From Codonopsis lanceolata (taxonomy: Eukaryota > Streptophyta > Magnoliopsida > Asterales > Campanulaceae): 64,000 nt of DNA. Below, piece by piece: positions 42,725 to 55,331 of the stretch (position 1 is the first letter of the stretch; each line of letters opens with the position of its first letter). A program made the translations under genes and the position numbers. The notes under the pieces were generated by a model. It was not told the origin of the DNA. It searched no databases and saw nothing but the letters and a program-made list of their open reading frames with translations. The stretch lies in assembly GCA_013146195.2 (NCBI GenBank), contig CM028380.1, forward strand, positions 78,806,556 through 78,870,555, given 5' to 3'.

Positions 42725-44950
42725 TTTTTTTTATTTCAGGCTATCAATATTTTAAGTAAAAACTTGATTTTATATCACTTTGTACTATAATTTTCATTGT
42801 TTGTATTTGTATGATTCTTAAATTCATTAGTTGATTATGAATTTTTATTTTTAAATTTGTTTTTGTAGGGAAAACATATTCTTAAGAAAATATCTACCTA
42901 AAATAAAAGAATAAGAATTAATGAGGTGATTAAAATTCAAAGAGTAGCTCTTAATTGATAAGTTTTTTAAAAATTAAATTTTTCGGTCAAAGATCGAATT
43001 GATGGATTACAATAATTGAAAATAATCAACAAAAAAACCAAATAAACATGTAACGAATGAGCCAAAAAATAGAGAGAGAAGGTGATATACTTTGATGATA
43101 TAATTGAGAAAGATCCTAAAAGAGTAAATAAATCTGAAATATCTTATAGATATGCTTTATACATATCTCATATTTTTAATATATAAGAAAATTACCAAAT
43201 CAAGATAATCAAGATATAAAATAACTAATGTACTCAAAGATGCAAACAAAATAATTTTAAACAATTATTTCATAAACTTATATTTTTGTATGTTCGTAGT
43301 TGTTGTAAAAGTGAAACATTATTTATTTCAAAATTTTATTTTATATATCTATACGCCCCTTTTATCCTTTTCGACATAGGCCCCCAAAAGTTGACGGCCG
43401 GACTTTAAATATTAAAGAGTTTGAATGAAAACAATTTTTCTGTTTGTGAGTGACACTGTATGCATTAGGTTTGTGAAAAGCTTAATTACAAATGAACAAA
43501 TAATGTTTAATTTACTGACATGTATTTTAGTTAAGTTGTTGGGCTCAATTTAGAAGTATTTGTCCAAGTAGGGTTCGGTACTTCGGTATTTATTATTTAA
43601 GCTGAGTTTTTATACTGTTGTTAAAGTTTTAATAATACTACCGAAGGTTTTCTTTCTTCATCTTTGTCCGTGCAATTTGGCTTCTTTAAGAATCAACGAG
43701 TTGTGTTTTGAGTTCATTGTTGTATGAAGCTTGTGTGCGTCAATTGCCCTAGATTCAAATTTGAAAACTTAATCCGTATTTTTAAATAGACAAAGACTTG
43801 TATAAGAAGGTTTTATGGATTTAGGCATAACCTCATTTAAAAATTTACGGATCATAATAAATAAACAACATGTTACAAAAAATTACAAAAATAATTTAAC
43901 CAAGAAGGTCTACATCGAAACTCTTAAGATTTGGTGGATTGGCGGGGAGGGGTTTGGTATATTGGCGGGGAGGGGTCTTGGGTTTGACTCCCCCCACCAC
44001 GGTATTAAGTTTTATTTTCTATTAATGTGAAGTTTTTCATTTTGTTTCGGTGTCCCTGTATTTTTAAGGTTTGTCATCGAAATTCTTATATTTTCTACGC
44101 CTTTAAAGTTTAATCTTTTGTCAGATCTGTTAGTCATCCGCTAGTATCAATTGTCTTGAGATACTTGACGGACCCTAACGGACTTTAACGAAATGCTAAA
44201 TGACACATTTAAAGCTAAACTTGACACATTGAAAAAACAAAAGTGATACATCTTAAGGTTAAAAGTGACAATATAAAGGAAAATTTACTATAATTCTCAT
44301 TAAAATACAAAATAACACTCTTAATACTAAAAAGTGGCACTCTTAATATACTAAAAAGTGACACATTTAATATTAAAAAATGTCAATTTAAAACTAACAT
44401 TGACTGCCAAAAGTGACATATTTAATACTAAAGCGTAACACTTTCAATGCTAAAAAGTGACACTTTTAATGTTAATAACGACGATTTTTATTTATAAGGT
44501 AAAATGACACTTGTAGGTTCAAAAGTAACACATTTAATACTAAAAATTGATACTTTTAATGTTATAAAATAACACTTTAATGTCAAACGTAATGATTTTC
44601 ATTTATAAAAAAATGAGACATTTTTCAAAGTGAAAGTAACACATTTAAGACTAAAAGTGACACATTTAAGCCCAACAGTAACACTTTTTTAGGGAAAAAA
44701 TTATAATTTTCATTAAAAATGTAAAATGACACTTCTAAGACAAATGTAACATATTTTATAATACAAAGTGACACTATTAATAGTAAAAGTGACACTCTGC
44801 ATATATAAACATGAGGGGTGACGCTGTAATTTTCAAAAACTAAGGAGTTGCATTGAGGTTTCTAAATTTTACATTATTTAACCTGGATAGATCCATCTTA
44901 CAGATAAGGATCCGTAAGACCGTCTTACAGGTGACCACCGCTTTTAAATA
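42725..44950. other. Noncoding; degenerate repeat of TGACACATTTAA words
   Basis: No gene. From about 44200 to 44810 the words AAAGTGACACATTTAA and ACACTTTTAATGTTAA recur some 20 times at 20-30 bp spacing, a worn tandem repeat. GGCGGGGAGGGGT is repeated at 43939 and 43967. A partial GTAAGACGG MITE lies at 44890-44935. Confidence 0.5.
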
Positions 44951-45208
44951 CTCCCTCCGTCCCTAAATTATCGTCCTCCTTTCCTTTTTCGTCCGTCCCA
45001 AAATAATTGTCCACTTTGAAACTTACCTTTTTAGAACATCATTTTTACCACTTTACCTTTACTTTTTCACCCTACTTTAATTATGGGCCACATACACATG
45101 AGCTTTAAAGGAAACTACACATTAAATCAATATTAATAATCCAGTCAAATAAGTTTTCTTAAACGGTGCGCCGAGTCAACCAGGACAATAAATTAGGGAC
45201 GGAGGGAG
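44951..45208. mobile_element. Stowaway-type MITE
   Basis: Terminal repeats CTCCCTCCGTCCCTAAATTA and TAAATTAGGGACGGAGGGAG flank 258 bp, with TA on both sides (44949-44950; 45209-45210). These are the hallmarks of Tc1/mariner-derived Stowaway MITEs. Confidence 0.92.
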
Positions 45209-46447
45209 TATTAGGTTTGAATTTGAGTTATGCGTTTAAAATTGAAATACATGTCATAAAGTGAGGTGTAAAAAGGAAGAGTTGAGGAAAAGAACAAAAG
45301 AGTGAGTTTATTTATTTATTTTTAAGTATTATGATGTGAAAGAAAATAGGTGTTACTTAGGATTTATATATTTTGAAGAAAAAAAAACATCTTCAACGTT
45401 GTTGTGGTTGAGAGATGTTTATATGATGCGTCAGTTATTATTTTTTTTCCACATTGTAGGTACAATGACAAAACATCATCAATTCAATTGTTAATTTGAT
45501 CTTACGTGGTCGTGAGTAATTAACGTCTTTAATCATATGTGTTTTTCTCTTCGTTCACATTCAATCAAAATGGATATCTCAAATATAAATGTAGATTTAA
45601 CCTTATGTAACATGCATCTCACCACTAAAATATAATCCCTCCGTCCCAAAATTATCGTCTGAGTTGACTTGGTGCACGATTTAAGAAAACACATTTGACT
45701 GGATTATTAATATTAGTTTGATGTGTAGTTTACTTTAAATTCCATGTGTATGTGGCTCATAATTAAAGTATGATGAAAAAGTAAGGATAAGTGGTAAAAG
45801 TGTTATTTTAAAAATGAAAGTTTCAAATAAGACAATTATTTTGAGACCGACGAACAAAAAAAATAGGACAATAATTTTGGGGACAGATGGAGTAATATTT
45901 AACAAAAAAATAAAAAAGAAAAGAAAAGAGAACAACCAATTGAAAGAGTTTTAAAAAGAATAATGATGACTAAGATGCATTCACACCCTTAAATATAATG
46001 TAAAAAATTGACATTGTCATCCACAATATGAACAAATTTGGTTGTTACATCATATCCACACTCGTCATCATCCACATTTGCATTAAAGAGGTTTTTTTTT
46101 TCTTTGAAAAATAGTAAATCCTAGGTGACATTTAATTTCTTTCACATTCACCTTAGTATTGAAGATGTTCTAATGCAAAGATGAAAGAAATTGGGTGTCA
46201 CCTAGGATTTATACATTTTTTTGAGAAAAAAAAAAGCATTTTCAATGCAACTGTGCATAAGGGCCTAAGGGGTGTAGATATGACTTGTCAACTAAATTTT
46301 TTACACATTGTGAATAACAATGTTAATTTTTACATTCTATTTGAGCAATTAATATTTTTATTTTTTAAAGCTTTTTATATTAGTTGTTCCATTTTTTAAA
46401 ATATTTTATCAAATTTTCATTTAGTGGTGGAACACGTACCTTCTTCT
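45209..46447. other. Noncoding, with a second MITE
   Basis: Outside the MITE at 45635-45892, two related stretches (about 45335-45480 and 46145-46300; 'GGTGT(T/C)AC(T/C)TAGGATTTATA ... CATTTTCAATG') form a dispersed direct repeat. No gene. Confidence 0.5.
45635..45892. mobile_element. Stowaway-type MITE, second copy
   Basis: Ends ATCCCTCCGTCCCAAAATTATCGTC and GACAATAATTTTGGGGACAGATGGAGT, with flanking TA/AA. Same family as 44951-45208 but internally diverged and in opposite orientation (TTGACTTGGTGCACGATTTAAG matches the reverse complement of the first). Confidence 0.85.
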
Positions 46448-46456
46448 ATAAATAAA

Positions 46457-47725
46457 TGGTTAAATGTATCGTTGGTCCCTGAACTTTGGTTAATCCCAAC
46501 ATTGGTCCCTAATCTTCAAAGTGTATCATCACTGACCTAAGTACTCAATTTTAGTCCACTGGTGGTCCCTAGCCCTAACTCTGTTAATAAATTACCGTTA
46601 AGTGAGCATATGCTACTCACGTGCACTAAAACGAGGATAATTTGATAATTTATAAACTTTAAGGACGATCCTGAACATATGAAAAATATAAGGGGTCATA
46701 TTGAAATTTACCCTTCTTCCTCAACCCAGGCTCTCTGCCATTTCTCCTCCTCTCCTCACCAAAGTTTCTCCTTCTCTCTCTAATTAAAAACCGTGGGTGC
46801 GTATTAAAAATCTTGGCTTCGTAGTTTACAGGCAGCATCAATACTAGCAGAAAAGATTTCACCTGACTGCTACACTATTAAGAATGGAGGTTTGGAACTC
46901 TTGTTCAGAACAAAATTACAACTAAAAACCATTGAAATTTTACAGATAACCCAAAACAACTCCAATGCAGGAGGTCTTACCAATAATTGCTGGGCCTCTG
47001 GGGAGTTTAATTCACCCATAATACCAAGACTGTTCCCGTAGTTTGAATCTACGAGTTCCAGATCAGAACTGAGCCACCTCACTGTCGCCCCAAGTTGAAC
47101 CTAGCCGCCTTAACATGTGAATAAATCAATCACTATATATACTAATTTATTACTACATATGTAGGCATCAATAAATTTTAATATTAAAAATCACAACCAT
47201 ATGTAGGGGTTCTTAATTTGGTTTTTTATTCACTATGATTATTGAATTGACTCTGGTCAAAAGAACCATGCTTGCTTCAAATCAAATTCTTGAAAGAGTA
47301 ATTCTTGAATTGACTCTACCGGTATTGATGTTGTAGCCTCATGACCTACGAAGAAGCTCGAGCCGAGGCCAAACTTTTTAATACACACCCATAGTTTTTA
47401 GTTAGAGAGAGAGCAACTTCGGTGAGAAGAGGAGGAGAAATGTCGGAGAGCCTGGGTTGAGGAAGAAAAGGGTAAATTTCAACATGACCCCCTTATATTT
47501 TCTAAACGTTCAGGATCGTCCTTAAAGTTTAGAAATTATCAAATTACCCTCTTTTTAGTGCACGTGGATAGCACACTCACTTAACGATAATTTATTAACG
47601 GAGTTAGGACTAGGGACCACCGGTGGACGAAAATTGAGTAGTTAGGTCAATGGTGATACACTTTGAAGATCAGGAACTACTGTTGAGATTGACCAAAGTT
47701 CAGGAACCAACGATGCATTTAACCC
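46457..47725 (-). mobile_element. MULE with about 330-bp TIRs and a captured exon
   Basis: Inverted repeats starting GGTTAAATG.ATCGTTGGT(C/T)CCTGAACTTTGG extend about 330 bp from each end. The 9-bp target duplication ATAAATAAA is perfect (46448-46456; 47726-47734). The inner part holds a minus-strand exon-like segment at about 46975-47090 (LGATVRWLSSDLELVDSNYG then SLGIMGELNSPEAQQLL) ending at a donor TTG/GTAAGACC. The exon's family is not recognised. It looks like a Pack-MULE. Confidence 0.85.
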
Positions 47726-47735
47726 ATAAATAAAA

Positions 47736-49713
47736 TCTATACATATATAAAAGGAGAGGAGCAAGATTTGGAAAGTTCCCGCCAAAAGTGACTTTCCAAA
47801 TTTAGAAACACTTCTAATTTATATATAAGCCCCTTTTTTACATTGGAAATAAAAATATAAAATTTCATTATTATGGTTTATTGAAAAATGATTCCAAAAT
47901 ATCTTCACATTCTTATTTAGTGTATTAAGAAAAATATGCATAGTAAAAACATGAGAGATAACAAAACCAAGTTTTTTTTTGTCAATTTCTTTGCATCAAT
48001 ATTCAGGATAGAAAAAATAAATATGGAATAAAACAACGATTTTGAAATTAAATCATATACACAAACTTTGAAGTAAAACTAATTCACAAACAATCAATTA
48101 ATAATAATACCAAGATCAGACAATTTTTTCTCTATTTCATCATAATCAAAGTTATTATTGTAAAAAAATTTATAAATCGAGATAAGGCCAATTTTTTGAT
48201 ACAGCTAGCTACATGTAAAAAAATAGAAACCCGATAATTTTTGATTTTTTAGTTACTTATACATGTTAAAAAATTCAGACATAAAAAAGGTGTTGATGAT
48301 GAAATTAATCAATATTCAGATCGAATTGGTTTGTTAGTTGAACTAAATCACGAATTAAGATTAATAAATGAGTTTTGAAGTTAAACATAGTTTTTGAAAT
48401 ATTTTTTGAAATATGAACATACCAACAAGTTTCCGGTAAGTCGATGGTCATAGCTTCCGTTGTCGGACTTTCTTTAGGTGGTAACCTTGAGGTTCGCCAT
48501 CGCTGCAAAAAATGTGTAAATTTTTATTTTGCAATGTGTGGTGAAACTAGGGTAAAAGTGTTTTCTTTTCATTTATATACATCAACTAAAATAACGTGGT
48601 TTTATGAGTGTTTAACGGGTCGCGATCCAAAATTTATCCATAGCACGGTTTAAACCAAATTTTCCGATGTCTATCCATCTATCGTTTGAATTTTTGGTTC
48701 ATTTTCCTTGACTCATCTCCTACATTTATTTTCCTTGGTTATATACTATTTTAATTATTTTTTCTTTAAGTCTGATTTTTAAATTGAACCATAATACTTG
48801 AATTATTTTGTAAAAATTACCAATTTTGAAAAGTGTAGTTTTTAAGGTTTTATGACAAAACATGTTAGTATATCACAAACAATTTGTCCTTTGTCTGATA
48901 TTATATGTGATATCAATGTTTTTAACATTAATGTAACTTTTATTTATATATATTTATTGTATATATTTTATTATCATTTTTTAATACGAAAAACACATAA
49001 GTGAATTTAAATTTTGTTGAGACTCTATAGTAGAAAATGAGAGAAAGTGAACCTCAATTCCATTGTTTAGAATTTGAATATGGGCTTCAATGTAAATTTT
49101 ATTGTTTATATCCAGAAAAAATATTAGAATTTGAATTGAACTGAAATTCTTAATATTTTTATTCTATAAATTGATTTTTTTCTCCAAATGTAAAACATTT
49201 TTAAACCTAAAGACTATTGATTTTCATTATTTTTTTCTTTTAATTTACTTATACGTTTAGATTTTTAATTGAACTCTACATGAGAGCCAAACAAAATAAT
49301 CTTAATTTTAATGTTACAAAATTATGATATTCAATTATACACATCGAACTCATAATCTTTATGTTGCAATCATTTGTGTATTTTATTAGCACTAAAGTTT
49401 TAACTATTGTATTGATATTAATATAGGCTTCGTACATCGCACAAGTGTTTTGATTATAATTTTATATGATTAACTTCAATTTTTATTATACAAAGTAAAT
49501 TGTTTTGGTCAAGGACATGTCACTTCGATATCAATTTAAAGATATGTTAAAAAAGTTATTGCTTTTATTAACATAATTTTCTATAATTTGTTTTATATGC
49601 ATATTGAACTCGTGATTTTTCATATAATTATTCGGTTATATGGTTATCATTAAAAATTTATATTGTTTTATTTATATCATTATTGAACCGTGAATTACAC
49701 GGTTGTGTCGTAG
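47736..49713 (+). mobile_element. Probable nonautonomous Helitron
   Basis: The 5' end A/TCTATACATATATAAAAGGAG (47736) is a textbook Helitron start. Near 49688 a stem-loop CCGTGAATTACACGG is followed by TTGTGTCGTAG/T, a slightly degraded CTRR/T end. There is no convincing coding inside; the short frame at 48444-48653 shows no known domain. Immediately after, ATATATAAAAACATAAGTGC...TTTCCGCCAAAACTCAC resembles its own first 80 bp, so a second unit seems to follow head to tail. Confidence 0.6.
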
Positions 49714-51394
49714 TATATATAAAAACATAAGTGCATAATTTTTAGAAATTTTCCGCCAAAACTCACTTTTCAAAAATGGAATCACTTAAGTTCTGTTTAT
49801 GTAAAAAAAAATGAAATTGAATTTGAGAAATGTCATTTAATGATGTTGACAAAAACTATTCCAATTGAGTTTACTTTTTTTATTTGGAGAATTACATTCG
49901 AAAATGACATATAAATGACATATAACTAATTACATACTAAAGCCATATAATTATTAAATATTACACAAAAATAAAGTATAAATCAAATTTCTAGGCAAGC
50001 TATTTATAAGTCAAACAGAGTCCATGTGCATATAACTAATTACAAATAAAACCAATGTATAAAAATAATTCGTAAAAATGGTATTTATTCAAAAATATTG
50101 AATAGCTTAGTATTATTATAAATAAAAAATAGGTAAATAAAAATACTTATGATTGTTTTTAATAGATTTTGAAATACAATTCTATAATATTAAAAAAAAC
50201 AAATAAAAAATACTCATGGGTCTGACTTTGTTTGATTTTTTAGTTTGAGTCCGTCTTAGTTTAAATTATCACTAGATTTTGTGTCCGTACTTATGACACA
50301 TGTCAGTATGGAACTTATTCAATGTATGAAGCGGACAGTATGTAAATGAATTGATATATGCTTGAGATTTTGTAAATATCAAATGAATGCACACTACACA
50401 ACTGAAAATAAGACAAAACTCAATAAACTAAACAAAAAAAAAACATTTTATGATGGTCCATTACAAATAAGTAAGAATATCGAAAACTTTATGTCATGTT
50501 CAAATTAGAGTGACATTTTCTCTTCTTCTTTTTTTGTTAATTATTTATGTAATTGAAAATTGAAATGTAATATATAAGTTATGTTGTTGAAAGAGATACA
50601 TGTTTTTTGTGGTTTCAATTAAATACATATAAAAATTAAGATACATTTTTTTTAATTACATCACATCAATGAACAATACATATATCTGAAATCTCAAACA
50701 GTGAGTTAAATTTGAACGATGCATAATCGTGAATATTTCAATTGAATTACATATTTTGAAATCTCAAACTGTGAGATAAATTTGAAGGTTGAAACTCAAA
50801 TAATGTTGTTTCGTAACATAGTCTATTCACTTGAGTTCTGTAATGATATGAGATTAATTGTTATAAAGCTGAGAAACCATGTTTTAGAATGTTGATTTTT
50901 TTCAAAGGAAAATTCTAGTGGTACTCTTTTGATTCCAAGAATATCACTGATATTATTTGATCCTATAATTTATTTCAAATTCCAGATAAAATATTTTTTG
51001 TTGATTATGTCTTACGCAATGTCTATAAATAAAAATCATGGTAAATCATTGTATAATATAAGATTTCATTTGAAAACATGTTTTTGTTTATCATAAGTTG
51101 TATGTAGCTTTATCTAGAGTTCCTATGTGATATTTATAGTTGCAATAGTCGTATATGTTGAACGAAAATTATTGTATCTAAAAAGTATTCCAAAATTTAT
51201 ATTATTATTTTTCATATTTATTGGATTTTCTATATTTAATTTTACTGTTTATTATTTTTTGTTTATTTTGCTAATATTAAAAAAAATTAATTACATACTA
51301 TTCAACTTTAATTTAATATATAATTTTATACACATATACAATCCATACAACGCACGAATACATCACTGTATGAATAAAACGACATTGATAGACG
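49714..51394 (+). repeat. Second Helitron-like unit, degraded
   Basis: The start resembles the 5' part of the preceding Helitron (TATATAAAA, TTTCCGCCAAAAxTxACTTTxCAAA). The end is unclear; CAACGCACGAATACATC near 51349 could be a broken terminal hairpin. No coding seen. Confidence 0.35.
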
Positions 51395-51580
51395 TCATAG
51401 ATCCCTCATTGACTCGGAGCCGCCGAACCTGCTTCGATAGCCGGCTGGGAGCGAAATAAAATCGGGAGAGCTTAAAGTGTGAAAAGGGTTTGGGATCGCA
51501 TCTTGCACGTTAAAGTTAGTATGAACGCAGATCTGGAAAGAGGATCTTTTACCTTGTCTTTGGCATGTGATTGCACTCAT
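51395..51580 (-). CDS. Unidentified short ORF (61 codons)
   Basis: MSAITCQRQGKRSSFQICVH ... GGSESMRDL. The stretch is GC-richer than its surroundings and has mixed amino acids, but no family, TATA box or splice sites support it. It may be a gene fragment carried by a Helitron or chance. Confidence 0.15.
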   Translation of the reverse strand: MSAITCQRQGKRSSFQICVHTNFNVQDAIPNPFHTLSSPDFISLPAGYRSRFGGSESMRDL

Positions 51581-51975
51581 ATCATGGTTTGTGTAACTTA
51601 ATTAGGTGTCCGTTTATCGTTATCTTAGTTTTTGTTTGGTAAAGTGTTTTGATCAAAATATTTATAAAAAATACAATATTTTTATTTTAAAACTATTTTA
51701 ATGCAGCGTTTTAAAATGCTCCAATTTAGAACGTTTTAAAAATATATTGCATTTACAATTATTCTATTTATAAAAATAACATTTTGAAATAGGTTCTCAA
51801 ACATGTTTACAATAAAAAATTTGAGTTTCGAAAATACTGCATTTTTAAAAAGCTATGTTTTCAAAATGTTACACCAAACGAGACCTTAATCCCTCAACAT
51901 AGTCCGTAAACATGTGCATATTACATGTATCATATGAGTACAAATAATTAAAAAATTAAAAAATTATAAAAACAT

Positions 51976-52115
51976 GGGTAAGACGGTTTTAAGGATATTT
52001 TTTGTAAGACAAATTCTTATTACCCACACCACCATGTGTTTGTGGATAAAACTGTGAGATAGTGAGGCTCCTTACGAATTAAGATTCGTAAGATAGTCTT
52101 ACATGAGATCTACTC
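51976..52115. mobile_element. GTAAGACGG MITE copy
   Basis: Ends GGTAAGACGGTTTTAAGGAT and ATTCGTAAGATAGTCTTAC form an inverted repeat over about 140 bp; AACTGTGAGATAGTGAG in the centre is shared with the other copies. Confidence 0.6.
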
Positions 52116-52569
52116 ATAAAAAATTACTCCCGATTAGCATATTCAAATCAAACTTAATTAAAAATATTTATACTTTTGAATTGAACTATATAATACACAT
52201 AAAAAGCTTTAAAAGGTTGTTTTACAGTTTCTAATTCGTAGGACATAACATTACTCTCTCATAGTTCACCCACCAATAAACACACGGTTTCGTAGAATGA
52301 AGTCTTACCCTCTCACAGATTAACCCACCAACATACAGTAGGTCAGATCAATGAGAACTGTTTTACAAAAAATACCATATGACCATATTTCATAAGTTTT
52401 TGCCAAAATTTAGATGTAATGTACTTCAAGTATGAACTCTATTTTATACACAATTTGATAAAATTTTATTACTTCAATCATTTGATTTATGTTATTAATA
52501 TTTTATAAATTAATAGAGTAAAATAATTAACATGAAAATATTAATTATCACATTATTTGTTAGACAAAT

Positions 52570-52720
52570 ACTAAGGTAAGACGGTCTTACGGATATTTTT
52601 TGTAAGACGGATCCACCTTATCCGACTGACCATGTGTTAAGGGGTTGAACTGTGAGAAAGTGAGATTTCATCTTACGAAATAAAATCTGTAAGACAGTCT
52701 TATATGAGATCTACTCTATT
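52570..52720. mobile_element. GTAAGACGG MITE copy
   Basis: GGTAAGACGGTCTTACGGAT at one end and ATCTGTAAGACAGTCTTATA at the other, with GTAAGACGGATCC nested inside. It is the best preserved of the plus-oriented copies. Confidence 0.65.
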
Positions 52721-52742
52721 TGATTTTACTCATACTTTTCGA

Positions 52743-52743
<1 letters not shown>

Positions 52744-52784
<41 letters not shown>
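52744..52784. repeat. Compound (TA)n(TG)n microsatellite
   Basis: About 8 TA units run directly into about 13 TG units. Confidence 0.95.
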
Positions 52785-55331
52785 TTAATCATGTTTTCAT
52801 TTAACTACTAACCTGTATTAATTTTTTTTTTGATAAATAAGTATCTATATAGAATATGACGTATTTTTTATCACATATATTTCAATAATAATTGTATTAT
52901 ATCAAGATTGTCGTATGAAGTCTAGTAATATGATCCAAACCAAGAGCATTAATCATCCATATAGAGTTGATAGTAAAGCTTTTAGTTGTTGAGATGAAAT
53001 GACAAAGGAGGGCAGATGCAAGCTCGTATATTGAGTGCTTGAAATGTGTGATGGTGGGGGGTAGAACTGAACAAAGCCAAAATAGGAATCAAAGATAAGT
53101 AAGAGAAAAAGCTTTTGGAGTTGAAATGATATATAAAATGGTTTCACTTTCACAGGGTCTGATCGATCTTAGAACGGATCAACCTTTAATATGAAAATGA
53201 AATTAATAAACAATATGCATAGACGTTATATTCATAATTCACCCTCCTGAGTCCTAACCTATCAACAACAACAAATAAAAAGAACCAAAAGAAATTTTTA
53301 AAAAATAATTAGTTAATTGAGCATGCCAAAATGTAGGCGACTTGTCTTCTTGTCCACGTGCCCAGCTATGTTGGTGATGAGATGGATATTTGAGGTGATT
53401 TTGAGAACTTTGACCTTTGAAAATGAGTAACGCCGTTAAGGAATCAGGTGCTTCCCCACTAACCACAATAAAGGTTAAAAATGGCGGTAGTTATGACGGT
53501 TGGAGTAAATGCAATAAGTATTTTGGTGTGTCCAAAAACATGGGGATATAAATGAAATGGAACGTCCCGTATTTATACCTGAGAATATAAATGATGTGGC
53601 AGCATATGATTGGTTATTGAATAAAACAAAAGAGTCTTTTTTGACACTATAGGGATTGGTAGAATCATCGTATTGTTATTTAATGCTTGTGTGATTAGGT
53701 CATAGGAGGCGTGTTTTAGGTTTCTGACACAGCTTTCCAACTACAGCATGGACCTTTGAGGGCTCGGCTATCGTTCTGAGGATGAGTGTGAGAGGTCGTA
53801 GGTCGGTATCTGGATAGAAGTCGAAACCAATTCACCGAATAATGTATTTTTTAACATACCTCGATCGTCTCGACGGTCAATAGTCAAAGTCGTAGGTGCC
53901 AGGTTAACCTCCAACGGTGAAGTGGAGAGAGTGGGCCCTATGCCTTGTGGAGGACTTCGCCAGTCCCTTCAATAATTTTATACTAATACTATGGGCCTTA
54001 GCGAGTCTAAATTGGCTCCTGGCTATTGCATATCTTGGTGCACCACATCACCCTCCTATTTATCAATTATAAAGATGAGACGCTATTAGTTTAATTCTCA
54101 AGTCACACGGATAACAATTTTGAAATGTACTATGTGTTGAGTGTGGGAGTCTCTCAAAAATTTATACCGTTTGACATGATGACATGCAGATTAAGAAAAG
54201 ATAACTAACTCTAGTATAATATTATTTCATTACGGGCAAAGAATTCTCGTTTGAAAGTTAACTTTTTAAAGAAAATGATACTATTAATAGCTTATTAACA
54301 ATAAAATGACACTTTTATATCTTAATTTGTGAAAATAAACTCTTTAAGTTAAACATCCTAAAATAAAATAGTAAACTATTTGCCTAAAACGAAGGGAATA
54401 TAAGATTACTGTATATTTTTTTAAGATACCCATATGAAAATAGAGTCATTAAATAAAATGAAAATCAAATTAAGATAAATGATAAATGTAACAACCAAAA
54501 AAATATGATTTTTTGAAACGGCCCAAAAAGGAAAGAATTTTTTTAAAAAAAAGTTAGGAATTTTATTATGCCTCTGGCAAGTGGTGACCCTATTCCTAGC
54601 AGAACCCATTTCCTCCTAGTCAGTAGTCACCAGTCACCACCAACCTCAGACTGCCCCTCAGTCAGTGGCTAGTTTTTGACTTGAATCGAGCAACTTTATT
54701 CTTGAATTGGTAATTCACTTGGGGTCATGCTCATGCCCAACCCCAACCCCAACCGAGTGTAATTGCACATGTTTAAATATCTTAAATTTCAATCAGGTCA
54801 TTTGGCTTGTCTTGTTAATGAGTGAATAATGATACATTGGAGCAACTCCACCAGTGCTTTAAAATTTTATTTTGAATGTTTTCCGTACACATCGATATTT
54901 GTGATTAACCGCCCATTCAAGCCAAGCACATCTGGTATCGTTAATACCTCAAAACTAAAAATCACATCTGAACCCAACATGAGCCCGATACAAATCAAGC
55001 CAAGTCCAACTTTTAACGAGTTTGATTAAACTGGCAGGGGTTTTGACCTGGCTCCATTATTTTAAACAGCCTACCTTGAAAAGTCATCATCTTATAATCA
55101 GTAGACTGGTTGCTCTATGATGGGTATCTAAGCAAGTTTTTCCCCAACACCAGTCGACACTCACGACCTCAACTCATATCAGCTCTGCTATACAAAAATA
55201 AACAAACTTCTGCTGGACATCTCATGAGGGAATTGCCAAAATCTGCAAAAAGAAATACAACTTCCATAAGCCAAAGTCAGTGATCTGCAAATATGGTTCC
55301 ACATAAGCACCCATTTACGTAATAATATGGA

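Larger units (their letters stand above)
51581..55322. other. Noncoding, with MITEs and a microsatellite
   Basis: Copies of the GTAAGACGG MITE lie at 51976-52115, about 52225-52385 and 52570-52720. A compound (TA)n(TG)n microsatellite is at 52744-52784. A GC-richer block at 53740-54060 has no open frame and may be an old repeat. No gene recognised. Confidence 0.55.
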
